This document shows positions 8,516 through 16,531 of a stretch of 64,000 nt of DNA, piece after piece (position 1 is the stretch's first letter; each line of letters opens with the position of its first letter). Under the pieces are notes generated by a model. That model saw only the letters and a program-made list of their open reading frames with translations. It ran no database searches and was not told the DNA's origin. Source of the stretch: Erysipelothrix sp. HDW6C (GTDB lineage: Bacteria; Bacillota_I; Bacilli_A; Erysipelotrichales; Erysipelotrichaceae); assembly GCF_011299615.1 (NCBI RefSeq), contig NZ_CP049861.1:868001-932000 (forward strand), written 5' to 3'. Made by a program: the position numbers and the translations under genes.

Positions 8516-9034
8516 ATGGAAGTAGGATATCATTTTCGGGATTACATCTATAAAAGAGGGCAATCCTATCTAAAAAAAGACAAAGTAAATATATTGGAAG
8601 ATAGCGATAATCTCATTCGCGCGCGCGTTTTGGGAGAAGAAATGTACATTGTACGAATTGAATTACGTGATGGACATACGGACTCATTGTATTGTTCGTG
8701 CCCCTTTGCCAAACGTGGAAGCAATTGCAAACACATGGCGGCGGTAATTGAACTCTCAATTCAAACTGGGAACAAGCATGATTTTACGGTCGATGCCTTG
8801 GAGACGTATGATGATTATGGCGAAGATTTGAAAAATGGATTTGATGAAAGTTTTGACCATCAAGAGCCCTTATCTCAAGAAATGATGAGCGAGATTGGTC
8901 ACTTACTTTCAATTTTAAGTCATGAAGATCTTGTTGACTATTTGATTTTTCTTTTTGAAAGCAATCCCAAATTAGCAAATACATTTGTAAATTTTGAATT
9001 TGAAATGGATGGAAACACTGAAGACTTATCATAA
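8516..9034 (+). CDS. SWIM zinc-finger protein
   Basis: 172 residues. A SWIM domain spans about 40-85, with the CxC...CxH zinc site visible as YCSCPFAKRGSNCKHMAAVIE. SWIM domains bind DNA or protein and usually head long SNF2-type helicases. Here the domain is followed only by an acidic helical tail, so this is a stand-alone SWIM protein. It lies 9 nt before the VanY-type gene and is probably co-transcribed with it, although no functional link is evident. A TATAAT box occurs about 65 nt upstream. Confidence 0.8.
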   Translation: MEVGYHFRDYIYKRGQSYLKKDKVNILEDSDNLIRARVLGEEMYIVRIELRDGHTDSLYCSCPFAKRGSNCKHMAAVIELSIQTGNKHDFTVDALETYDDYGEDLKNGFDESFDHQEPLSQEMMSEIGHLLSILSHEDLVDYLIFLFESNPKLANTFVNFEFEMDGNTEDLS

Positions 9035-9043
9035 GGAGAGACT

Positions 9044-10294
9044 ATGAAAAAGAAACAAATCAAGGCTACTTTTGCCATTGTAATTGTGAGTATTGCCCTT
9101 GTTGCAACTTTTTTTATTGTTCGTAATCAGACACAAGAATTATCGGTTGTTGAGAAAGTCCTTACTTTTGAAAAATACGAACTCATTCCGCTCGACGTGA
9201 TTGAAAAGAATATCACAACAAACCGCGAAAAGGACTTGAAAGTCTCGGTTCTTGTGGATGAGAAACCCATCGACTTGGATGCATATCAAGTACAACTTGC
9301 TGAAAAACACAAACTTACCACCGATGCAATACCCATGGTTTCCGACTTTGAGGTCCAAGCAACTGTTGGCAAACATGTTGAATCGTTTCGTGTAAAGGTC
9401 ACGGATACTGTCAAACCAAAACTTGAGGTAAAGTTCGAAGATGTAGCACTCATAGATGGTGATGAAATTGTTGCCCATAGTCTGGCTCAAGTCGTCAGTG
9501 AAGTAAAAGCAACTGCCTATGACATAGGGTTTAATGGTGTTAAAATCCCATTGGAAGTTAAGATTGTTGAGAAACCACTCGTCACACGCGATGACAAACC
9601 TCAGATTGCCTTTAGTGCTAAAGATGAAGCGGGCAATGAGACGCTCATCTCAGTGTCTGTTATCGTGCAAGATGATGCTACTTCGGGCGATGATACGGCT
9701 AAAGAGTCACCAATTTCTGGTGATGATAGTGCTACAATATCGGACCCTGGTTCTGAGACGGTTCTTGTTAACCGTCAACGTTATTTGCCATCTGATTACA
9801 TTCCGCCATTGATGGATGTACCTACAGATTATGCAGTTAGCGGGGGTTATGAAGCAACTCCTAATACCGTTAACGCATTTATTCGCATGGTTGATGACAT
9901 GTATTCGGAAACAGGTATGTGGATGTACGTAACGTCATCCTATCGAGACTATGAGTTCCAAGGCGAACTTTACTATAATTATATTGATCAACACGGGCAA
10001 GCCGAAGCAGATCGTATGTCGGCGAAACCTGGTACCTCAGAACATCAAACAGGACTTGTGATGGATGTGGTAACACCAGGTGGCTACATGTTCACGTTTG
10101 GTGAAACTGAGCAATCTGCATGGGTAAATAAAAACGCCCATAAGTATGGGTTCATTGTTCGTTATCCAGAAGGAAAAGAATCTATTACAGGATATATGCC
10201 AGAAGCATGGCACTTGCGCTATCTGGGTGTAGATACGGCAACCTCAGTCTATAATTCAGGACTTACCTATGATGAATGGTATTTCAGTAACTAG
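9044..10294 (+). CDS. Membrane-anchored D-alanyl-D-alanine carboxypeptidase (VanY/M15B)
   Basis: 416 residues. It has an N-terminal signal-anchor helix (about 8-26), an extracellular beta-rich region of ~200 residues with a Ser/Asp/Gly-rich linker (about 220-240), then a VanY (peptidase M15B) catalytic domain. Zinc and catalytic motifs are SSYRDYEFQ, SEHQTGLVMDV (His and Asp ligands) and EAWHLRYLG (catalytic Glu and His ligand). It would trim the terminal D-Ala from peptidoglycan stem peptides outside the membrane. No vancomycin-resistance genes accompany it, so a housekeeping role is likelier. Its last 11 nt overlap the convergent SRPBCC gene. Confidence 0.9.
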   Translation: MKKKQIKATFAIVIVSIALVATFFIVRNQTQELSVVEKVLTFEKYELIPLDVIEKNITTNREKDLKVSVLVDEKPIDLDAYQVQLAEKHKLTTDAIPMVSDFEVQATVGKHVESFRVKVTDTVKPKLEVKFEDVALIDGDEIVAHSLAQVVSEVKATAYDIGFNGVKIPLEVKIVEKPLVTRDDKPQIAFSAKDEAGNETLISVSVIVQDDATSGDDTAKESPISGDDSATISDPGSETVLVNRQRYLPSDYIPPLMDVPTDYAVSGGYEATPNTVNAFIRMVDDMYSETGMWMYVTSSYRDYEFQGELYYNYIDQHGQAEADRMSAKPGTSEHQTGLVMDVVTPGGYMFTFGETEQSAWVNKNAHKYGFIVRYPEGKESITGYMPEAWHLRYLGVDTATSVYNSGLTYDEWYFSN

Positions 10295-10700
10295 ATGATT
10301 CCCCAAGAGCTTTACGTAGATCATCAACATATTCTTGTTGAATTTTGGAGATGTTCATAAAATATTTAGCAAAGAAACGCAGCAATGCGTTTTTTACGTT
10401 TATGGACTCAGTGAATACGACACGACAACCACCATTTTCTGATTCATAAAAAACACCCGACCAATTGCCTGAGATGTTTTGGTTGTTTAAGTCAAAAGCA
10501 TAGATACCCGCTTCGTAATCTTTTTCGGTGATTATAAAATATGTTGGAATAAGATTTTGTGAGTACTCGGTAAAACGTTTACCGTCTGCTTCGATATGGC
10601 TAAGGTCGCGACGCCATTCCCATTTTGTATTATCGGTCATCATATTCCATACATCACGCTTACTGCTAGTAAAGGATGCTTCCAAGACTGATTTTTTCAT
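10284..10700 (-). CDS. SRPBCC (START-like) family protein
   Basis: 138 residues. The pattern fits the SRPBCC/polyketide-cyclase fold: an N-terminal strand, SSKRDVWNMMTDNTKWEWR helix, a run of beta strands (YFIITEKDYEAGIYAFDL, GGCRVVFTESINV) and a long C-terminal helix (QQEYVDDLRKALGE). Such cavities bind hydrophobic ligands, but the ligand is not predictable. It is convergent with the VanY gene, overlapping it by 11 nt with no terminator between them. Confidence 0.75.
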   Translation of the reverse strand: MKKSVLEASFTSSKRDVWNMMTDNTKWEWRRDLSHIEADGKRFTEYSQNLIPTYFIITEKDYEAGIYAFDLNNQNISGNWSGVFYESENGGCRVVFTESINVKNALLRFFAKYFMNISKIQQEYVDDLRKALGESSSY

Positions 10701-10858
10701 AAGGTTCCTACCATTCTATAATTGAATCTTATCGCTTTCAACTGCCAGTGTCAATTTGAATTTACCGAATATAAAGTGATAAAAATAGAATATCGTGCTA
10801 TAGTGAAATTATACAAATGTAAATGAGTGACACTTGAGTAGAAAAAAGGAGCGCGACT

Positions 10859-11617
10859 ATGTTTGAAAGTTTGAGTTTTGAAGATTTAAGCCAAATTGAT
10901 ATTTCGATTGTTACCTATGTTACCAACAATCTCCCAGCAGTTTCCCATATGCGCATTCGTGATCTGGCCGACAGTGTTCATGTTGCCCCATCAACCGTCA
11001 TGCGTTTTATTCGTAAAGTGGGGTATGAGAGCTATTCTGACTTTCGGGTAGCGGTACAGGCCGAAAGCAGAAAAATACTAGGAAGTGACGATGATATTAT
11101 AAAAAATAACATTCCCGTCAACGATATGATTAGCTTGGGAAGCGATTGTGATGCGTTGCTTGATCAGGCTGTAGCGATTATTGAAGATGCCCCGGTTATT
11201 TACACAATCGGCATTGGGTCATCAGCGATTACTGCAGAATATGCGGCTTTACAATTCAATTATCTTGGTCACACATCAATTCACCATCAGAATACATTTC
11301 TTCCAATTCTCTGGAATGAAGGATTTAAGAATAGAAAGACGTTATTTATTCTGTTCTCTACATCGGGTGAAACGCGGGAGATTGTTCAATTGGCCGATAC
11401 ATTGAGTAAAGGGGGATCTCCAATTATCTCTATCACTAATGGTCATTACAATTCACTTGCAAAGCTAAGCGTACTCAATATTCCCTACTTTACCAAATCC
11501 AACCGATTGTCTGCATTTGTGGATTTATCAACCCAGATTCCCGCAATCTATGTTGTTGAATCCCTGACTGCAAAGCTCTATGAAGCACGTATTGGTTCAC
11601 AAGAAAAGCCGTTATAG
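10859..11617 (+). CDS. MurR/RpiR family transcriptional regulator
   Basis: 252 residues: N-terminal HTH_6 domain (about 1-75; IRDLADSVHVAPSTVMRFIRKVGYESYSDFR is the recognition region) and a SIS phosphosugar-binding domain (about 110-235; IGIGSSAITAEYAAL and LFSTSGETREIVQLA). RpiR proteins sense sugar phosphates; MurR senses MurNAc-6-phosphate. The next operon encodes a PTS EIIC and a MupG-like muramidase, so this is most likely their regulator, with MurNAc-6P or a MurNAc-disaccharide phosphate as candidate effector (inference). Confidence 0.88.
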   Translation: MFESLSFEDLSQIDISIVTYVTNNLPAVSHMRIRDLADSVHVAPSTVMRFIRKVGYESYSDFRVAVQAESRKILGSDDDIIKNNIPVNDMISLGSDCDALLDQAVAIIEDAPVIYTIGIGSSAITAEYAALQFNYLGHTSIHHQNTFLPILWNEGFKNRKTLFILFSTSGETREIVQLADTLSKGGSPIISITNGHYNSLAKLSVLNIPYFTKSNRLSAFVDLSTQIPAIYVVESLTAKLYEARIGSQEKPL

Positions 11618-11638
11618 AGACACTCTATAGCGGCTTTT
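11604..11638 (+). terminator. Rho-independent terminator
   Basis: 16-bp stem (one G-T pair) beginning AAAAGCCG with a 3-nt loop, including the stop codon of the RpiR gene, and ending in a T-run. Confidence 0.9.
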
Positions 11639-11656
11639 TACTTTCCAAAAACTTCG

Positions 11657-11667
11657 AACACTGTGTT
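11657..11667. promoter_or_regulatory. Candidate RpiR operator
   Basis: A short perfect palindrome, AACAC-T-GTGTT, about 37 bp upstream of the -35 of the PTS operon. Two CGAACA direct repeats lie close by. Position is the only support for a link to the RpiR protein. Confidence 0.3.
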
Positions 11668-11693
11668 TTCCGAATCGAACAACGACCTAAAAA

Positions 11694-11708
11694 CAGAAAA
11701 CGCTTACA
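11694..11708. promoter_or_regulatory. cre-like site (catabolite control)
   Basis: CAGAAAACGCTTACA agrees with the CcpA cre consensus (WTGNAANCGNWNNCW) at all but the first two positions. It overlaps the -35 box, which would give repression by CcpA when preferred sugars are present. Confidence 0.6.
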
Positions 11709-11732
11709 ATGCGTTTGTGATGAATGTACAAT
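11704..11732 (+). promoter_or_regulatory. Promoter of the PTS/muramidase operon
   Basis: TTACAA (11704-11709), 17-bp spacer, TACAAT (11727-11732); the start codon is 26 nt further on, with ribosome binding site AGGAGG. Confidence 0.6.
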
Positions 11733-11757
11733 ACAGGTAAACACAGGAGGAGTTATT

Positions 11758-13146
11758 ATGAAACTCATAGAAAAGTTTTTAAATAAGATCATTGCGCCCA
11801 TAGCAAACTACATGTCGCAAAGTCTTTTCTTTGGAAGTTTGTCGGAAGCATTTATGCGTACAACACCAATTACTGTTGGTGCATCCGTGTTAATGATTAT
11901 CGGAAACTTTCCCGTCCCAGCGTGGATAGAATTTATTACAAACTTAGGTCTGATGGAGCATTTCAATGCTGTAGTAGGGGCATCGACCAACGCAATCGCC
12001 ATATTTGTTGTTTTTAACTTTGCGTATATCTATGCAACAAAATCAAAACAAAATGGCTTGTCTGCTGGATTAATTTCATTGGCTTCGTTCTTTATTCTTA
12101 TTCCGCAAAAAATTGGGGTCTTGGACACATTGGTGAATAAAGCATACCTACCTGAAGGCATGTATGAAACTATCACAACGTCTCTCGAACCGCTTATGAG
12201 TCAAGGCGTCTTTACCGGTGCGACTGGGTTCACAGAATTCTATATTTCTGGTACAGGTATCTTTGTTGCACTCTTCGTCGCTGCTGTCACAGCAATTCTC
12301 TTTGTAAAGTTAAACGAACGAAACTTTACCATAAAGTTGCCGGCAACAGTGCCATCAAATGTTTCGGAATCTTTAAGTCCATCTCTAATTGCTGGTGTTA
12401 TCTTTATTCTCTTCTTCGCAATTCGTATTGGTTTATCCTATACATCCTATGGTGATATCTTCCACCTTGTATTCGGATTAATCCAACAACCACTGCAAGG
12501 ATTTGCGGCAACACCGTTCTCGGTTATCTTCTTATTTACACTTGCAAACTTATTCTGGTTCTTTGGTATTCACCCGAACATAATCTTTGCAGTTATCACA
12601 CCACTCCTAGCAGGTATTCGCCCAGAGTCAATCGCTGCATTCCAAAATGGTGTCAATCCAATGCCGTATATTTCAATTTCGATTATTAGCTTGGTTCATT
12701 TCTCGTTTGGAGGTGGTGGGGTAACCTATGGTTGGTTAATCTCGTCCTTTACTGCAAAATCAGAACAAAATAAAACCTTGCGTCGTCTTGCATTGGTACC
12801 AGGAATTTTCAATATTAATGAGCCGCTCATTTTTGGGGCTCCTATTATGATGAACCCAATTTATTTTATTCCATTCGTATTCAGTACAGCAATCATTAGT
12901 AGTCTTGCGCTGTTACTTAATACCGTCATTGGACTTGGTGTTGTTAACCCAACAGCTTCAATGCCATGGACAATGCCAGGGTTTGTGGTGACAATCACAA
13001 CGGGTGGTCTTAAGTATCTGTTGATTGCGATTGTTGTCTTGGTTGCTTCAGTTGTACTTTGGTACCCATTCTTCAAGATTGCAGATGCTAAGATGTACGC
13101 TGAAGAACAAGATATTTCTAAAAAGGAGCTCGCTGGCAATGAGTAA
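11758..13146 (+). CDS. PTS EIIC, lactose/cellobiose family
   Basis: 462 residues, about ten membrane helices, the sugar-translocating subunit of a phosphotransferase system of the lactose/cellobiose (CelB/LicC/ChbC) type. The conserved substrate region reads LVPGIFNINEPLIFGAPIMMNP, with the NEP motif carrying the sugar-binding Glu. No EIIA or EIIB gene is next to it, so these must be supplied from elsewhere. The gene ends by overlapping the MupG-like gene by 8 nt, suggesting that the imported sugar is its substrate: a MurNAc-containing disaccharide phosphorylated on entry (inference). Confidence 0.9.
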   Translation: MKLIEKFLNKIIAPIANYMSQSLFFGSLSEAFMRTTPITVGASVLMIIGNFPVPAWIEFITNLGLMEHFNAVVGASTNAIAIFVVFNFAYIYATKSKQNGLSAGLISLASFFILIPQKIGVLDTLVNKAYLPEGMYETITTSLEPLMSQGVFTGATGFTEFYISGTGIFVALFVAAVTAILFVKLNERNFTIKLPATVPSNVSESLSPSLIAGVIFILFFAIRIGLSYTSYGDIFHLVFGLIQQPLQGFAATPFSVIFLFTLANLFWFFGIHPNIIFAVITPLLAGIRPESIAAFQNGVNPMPYISISIISLVHFSFGGGGVTYGWLISSFTAKSEQNKTLRRLALVPGIFNINEPLIFGAPIMMNPIYFIPFVFSTAIISSLALLLNTVIGLGVVNPTASMPWTMPGFVVTITTGGLKYLLIAIVVLVASVVLWYPFFKIADAKMYAEEQDISKKELAGNE

Positions 13147-14320
13147 TTCAATAGAAAACTACACACCTGAAGAACTTGAGCAAATCGTCCTCAAGCATGT
13201 CTTAGGTGATGCAGAGATCGAAAAACCAACAACACGTTTGGGCATTTCTATCTATCCTGAACACTCGACACCGCAGAAAGATCACGCTTATTTAGAACTT
13301 GCTGCAAAGTATGGATTTACCCGTATGTTTACATGTCTTCTGAGCGCAGATGAGTCGGTGGAAACAATCATTGCGGAATTTACCGCTATAAATGGCTATG
13401 CACGTGAACTCGGATTTGAAGTCATTCTCGATGTAAATCCAATTGTGCTCAAAAAATTAGGCGTCACGCCGGATGATTTATCACTGTTTGCAAGAATGAA
13501 TGCCGATTCAATTCGTTTGGATATGGGGTTCGGTGTTGAAAGTGATACAAAGATGACGTACAATCCAGAGAATTTGATTATTGATTTTAATGCAAGTGCA
13601 CACAATGGACAATTAAAAAAGCTTATTGATAATAATGCGAATATGAAGAATGTCAGTGCATGCCATAACTTTTACCCACAGTTGAATACGGGGTTGGGGT
13701 TAGAAAATTTCTATACTTATTCTCGTAATATGAACAATCTTGGTGTTCGTCTTGCTGCATTTATTTCTTCAAACGAACCAAACACATTTGGTCCATGGCC
13801 CGTCAGTGAAGGTTTGGTAAGTGTTGAAGTCAATCGTGGCCAAGAGATCAGTGCTCAGGCCCGCTTTATGGTGGCTACAAAACTTGTGCAAGATATTATG
13901 ATTGGGAATGCTTATGCAAGTGAAACAGAACTTAAAGCAGTGGGTGATGTGAACCTAAACAAAACAGTCTTTAAAATCGTCCCAGAAGCAACATTAACTG
14001 CGATTGAGACAAAGATTCTGTATGATGATATTCACCTTGCCCGTGAAGAAGGCGCGTATGTGAAACGCGATATGATCTCGCGATTCGTCAATAAGAAAGC
14101 AACAATTGAACCCAATTGTTGTCCAGAAACCCTCCATTATGGGGACGTTATCATCTTAAACAACCGACTTGCCCACTATGCTGGTGAATTGCAAATTGTA
14201 ACAGCGAAAACGTTAAACAACGATGGTCGTTACAATCGTGTTGGTACGATAGTCGAAGATGAGCTGATGATGATTGATCTTCTTTCACCCAATGACCTCT
14301 TTGGTTTCACCACGACATAG
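13139..14320 (+). CDS. mupG: MupG-like 6-phospho-N-acetylmuramidase (DUF871)
   Basis: 393 residues. An N-terminal TIM barrel of the DUF871/MupG family (LGISIYPEHSTPQKDHAYLEL start, ADSIRLDMGFG, CHNFYPQLNTGLG, VGRLAAF-like strand with FISSNEP) is followed by a cyclophilin-like C-terminal domain (about 275-393). S. aureus MupG splits MurNAc-6P-GlcNAc after PTS uptake during cell-wall recycling. The same reaction is proposed here because of the adjacent EIIC and MurR-like regulator. The start at 13139 has AAAAGGAG 10 nt ahead; the frame is open much further upstream inside the EIIC gene, which is a shadow. Other phosphoglycosides remain possible. Confidence 0.82.
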   Translation: MSNSIENYTPEELEQIVLKHVLGDAEIEKPTTRLGISIYPEHSTPQKDHAYLELAAKYGFTRMFTCLLSADESVETIIAEFTAINGYARELGFEVILDVNPIVLKKLGVTPDDLSLFARMNADSIRLDMGFGVESDTKMTYNPENLIIDFNASAHNGQLKKLIDNNANMKNVSACHNFYPQLNTGLGLENFYTYSRNMNNLGVRLAAFISSNEPNTFGPWPVSEGLVSVEVNRGQEISAQARFMVATKLVQDIMIGNAYASETELKAVGDVNLNKTVFKIVPEATLTAIETKILYDDIHLAREEGAYVKRDMISRFVNKKATIEPNCCPETLHYGDVIILNNRLAHYAGELQIVTAKTLNNDGRYNRVGTIVEDELMMIDLLSPNDLFGFTTT

Positions 14321-14332
14321 TCGAGTGCATCC

Positions 14333-14361
14333 TTGACTTTGAACCACAATTAATATAAATT
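14333..14361 (+). promoter_or_regulatory. Promoter of the fluoride-responsive antiporter gene
   Basis: TTGACT (14333-14338), 17-bp spacer, TAAATT (14356-14361). The predicted start falls at about 14368-14370, exactly at the first GGG of the fluoride aptamer. Confidence 0.65.
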
Positions 14362-14368
14362 ATATCTA

Positions 14369-14432
14369 TAGGGAATGAAGTGCTCCCACGTTTATTAACG
14401 AAACCGCTTATTATAAGCTGATGACTTCTGCG
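14369..14432 (+). promoter_or_regulatory. Fluoride riboswitch (crcB motif)
   Basis: The RNA begins GGGAATGAAGTGCTCCC, then a small CGTT/AACG hairpin, then AAACCGC and an AAGCTGATGACTTCTGC block. This follows the crcB aptamer of Thermotoga element by element: GGG-AUGA..-CCC, AAAC-GC, stem, GCUGAUG, and the distal arm ACUUC pairing back to GAAGU. The extra CGTT/AACG stem is an insertion in the joining loop. It sits directly upstream of a cation/proton antiporter gene, one of the gene types known under fluoride riboswitch control. Confidence 0.9.
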
Positions 14433-14460
14433 TTTTTAGCGCAGAGTTGTCAGCTTTTTT
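14415..14460 (+). terminator. Fluoride riboswitch expression platform
   Basis: A long hairpin (5' arm AAGCTGATGACTTCTGCG, 3' arm CGCAGAGTTGTCAGCTT) ends in a T-run. Its 5' arm is part of the aptamer, so fluoride binding should block terminator formation and permit read-through. Confidence 0.85.
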
Positions 14461-14484
14461 AGTGGCAGAGCGCATGGAGGAGAA

Positions 14485-15669
14485 ATGATGATTCTTAGTT
14501 TCGCAATTGTAATATTAATGGGGACCTTATTTGGTAGTGTGTGTCAGCGATTAAACCTTCCGCGCTTGATCGGATATTTGTTAACGGGTCTTTTGTTTGG
14601 TCCCTACATTTTTAATGGTTTTGATGCAAAATTCTTATCAATTTCATCAGAAATACGTCAAATAGCGCTGTTGATTATTCTGCTTCAAGCAGGACTTTCA
14701 TTGGATGTAAGTGATCTTCGAAAGATGGGAAAAAAAGCAATATTGATGTCATTTGTACCCGCGTGTTTTGAAATGACGGCTACATTTTTTGTTGCGCAAT
14801 TCATTTTTGGATTGCCACCACTCGATGCTGCAATTCTAGGGGCTATCATCGCTTCGGCCTCACCCGCAGTTATTGTACCGCGCATGCTACGACTTATGAA
14901 AGAAGGCTATGGAACTGAAAAGGCAATACCACAGCTAATTTTGACTGGGGATTCAATCGACGATGTTTTTAATATTGTAGTATTTTCGTCACTTCTCAGT
15001 CTGCATGGTGGTGCAAATATTTCACTGTTTCAAATCATTCTCATTCCAATCTCTGTCATTTTAGGAATCGGATTGGGGATTCTTGTTGGCTATGTTTTAC
15101 GGAGTCTATTAGTCAGACTTGAAGGACATGTAATGTATCAGGTGCTTACGGTCTTTGGCGTGAGCTGTTTGTTAGTATCACTTGAACCCTTTGTGGAGAT
15201 ATTTATTCCGTTTTCTGCCCTCATTAGTATTATGGCATCAGGGGTAACATTACTGAAACTCGAACCAACAATTGCGGACTCCGTTTCACATGTGTTCTCA
15301 AGAATATGGATTGGTGCTGAGATGTTTCTCTTTGCACTCGTGGGTGCAAGTGTTGATATTCGGCTGGTTGGTGTCGCTGGGGTTGGGGCAATCCTAATGT
15401 TAATCATCGTTTTGATGGTACGTGCAATAGGGATTAATGCATGTTTAATTGGCAGTGGCTTCACACGTAAAGAACGTGTGTTCTGTATGATCACTGGAAT
15501 CCCCAAAGCAACAGTACAAGCGGCAATAGGAGGCATTCCTTTGGCAATGGGATTTGCAAATGGAGGTCTCATCCTGGCCATTGCTGTGATTGCCATTATT
15601 ACTACCGCACCGTTTGGAGCATATCTCATTGATAATAGCTATAAACACCTTTTAACCAAGTCTATGTAA
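14485..15669 (+). CDS. Cation:proton antiporter (Na+/H+ exchanger family), fluoride-regulated
   Basis: 394 residues, 11-12 hydrophobic helices, the membrane domain of PF00999 without the C-terminal RCK domains found in many CPA2 proteins. Landmarks are RLPRLIGYLLTGLLFGP-like RLNLPRLIGYLLTGLLFGP, the LLQAGLSLD helix and ILTGDSIDDVFNIVVF, carrying the paired acidic residues expected at the ion site. The upstream fluoride aptamer implies a role in fluoride tolerance, perhaps restoring pH or ion balance after HF entry rather than moving F- itself (inference). Ribosome binding site GGAGGAG supports ATG 14485 or the adjacent ATG. Confidence 0.88.
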   Translation: MMILSFAIVILMGTLFGSVCQRLNLPRLIGYLLTGLLFGPYIFNGFDAKFLSISSEIRQIALLIILLQAGLSLDVSDLRKMGKKAILMSFVPACFEMTATFFVAQFIFGLPPLDAAILGAIIASASPAVIVPRMLRLMKEGYGTEKAIPQLILTGDSIDDVFNIVVFSSLLSLHGGANISLFQIILIPISVILGIGLGILVGYVLRSLLVRLEGHVMYQVLTVFGVSCLLVSLEPFVEIFIPFSALISIMASGVTLLKLEPTIADSVSHVFSRIWIGAEMFLFALVGASVDIRLVGVAGVGAILMLIIVLMVRAIGINACLIGSGFTRKERVFCMITGIPKATVQAAIGGIPLAMGFANGGLILAIAVIAIITTAPFGAYLIDNSYKHLLTKSM

Positions 15670-15737
15670 ACCGGTAAAGTAATCTGTAGATTTTGTGGTA
15701 TGATAATACTAACAGAAAGAATTTGTGGAGGAATAGT

Positions 15738-16523
15738 ATGAAAAAATTACGACTGGCTTTAATTGGCACGGGATTTCTAAACAGTATTGTTGCACAAGCT
15801 TACCTGGATGGGTATTTACCAGAATATGAACTTGTCGGTGTGTTGGGAAGACATTATGAGAAAACACAAGCGTTTGCAACGAAATATGGATGCACGCCGT
15901 GTGCACGCATTGAAGATTTAATGGCCCTCGAACCAAACTACACCGCAGAAGCAGCATCGGGACAATCTGTCGTTGACTATGCAGAAACGGTTTTGCGTTC
16001 GGGATCAAATTTTATCATTTTATCTATTGGCGCGTTTGCTGATGCGCGCTTTTATCAACACATTCAACATGTTGCCCGCTCTGTTGAGCGCAAGGTTTAC
16101 ATTGCGAGTGGTGCAGTTGGTGGTTTTGATATCTTAAGAACTGCAGCACTAATGAGTCCAATCACTGTCCAAATGGGTGGTAAGAAATCACCGCAAGCTG
16201 TAGCAAGGACATCATTGAACCGTGTGGGACTGCTCGATATTACAGAACCCACAGAAGTATTTACAGGCTCAACCAAAGAAGCCATCGCGGCATTACCAAC
16301 ACATGTAAATGTTGCGGTAGCAACTGCTCTAGCAAGTGCTGGACCGGAAGATACACATATACGTATCGAAGCAATCCCGGGTTTTGTAGGGGATGAGCAT
16401 CGTATCTGTTTGAATGGTGAAGAAGTAACTACGGATCTAAAAATATACAGTAAGACAAGTAAAGTTGCAGGGTGGAGTATCGTTGCAGTACTTCAAAATA
16501 TCGTTGCACCAATTGTGTTTTAG
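15738..16523 (+). CDS. Aspartate-dehydrogenase-like NAD(P) oxidoreductase (NadX/DUF108)
   Basis: 261 residues. The Rossmann N-terminus reads LALIGTGFLNSIVAQ, and the middle and C-terminal segments match the aspartate dehydrogenase domain (EAASGQSVVDYAETVL, IASGAVGGFDILR, FTGSTKEAIAALPTHVNVAVATALA, and the typical final strands). NadX proteins oxidise aspartate to iminoaspartate for NAD synthesis or ammonia release, but no nadA or nadC is near, so another amino acid may be the substrate. The start at 15738 has ribosome binding site GGAGG. The next gene begins 8 nt downstream, forming a two-gene unit. Confidence 0.82.
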   Translation: MKKLRLALIGTGFLNSIVAQAYLDGYLPEYELVGVLGRHYEKTQAFATKYGCTPCARIEDLMALEPNYTAEAASGQSVVDYAETVLRSGSNFIILSIGAFADARFYQHIQHVARSVERKVYIASGAVGGFDILRTAALMSPITVQMGGKKSPQAVARTSLNRVGLLDITEPTEVFTGSTKEAIAALPTHVNVAVATALASAGPEDTHIRIEAIPGFVGDEHRICLNGEEVTTDLKIYSKTSKVAGWSIVAVLQNIVAPIVF

Positions 16524-16531
16524 GAGGCCCT

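Noticed and set aside
9044-10294. VanY-type gene as part of a vancomycin resistance cluster
   Set aside because: No vanH, ligase, vanX or VanRS genes around it; a housekeeping D,D-carboxypeptidase is more likely.
15138-15629. 163-residue open frame antisense to the antiporter gene
   Set aside because: A shadow of a codon-biased membrane-protein gene; Thr/Ala/Pro-rich translation with no domain pattern.
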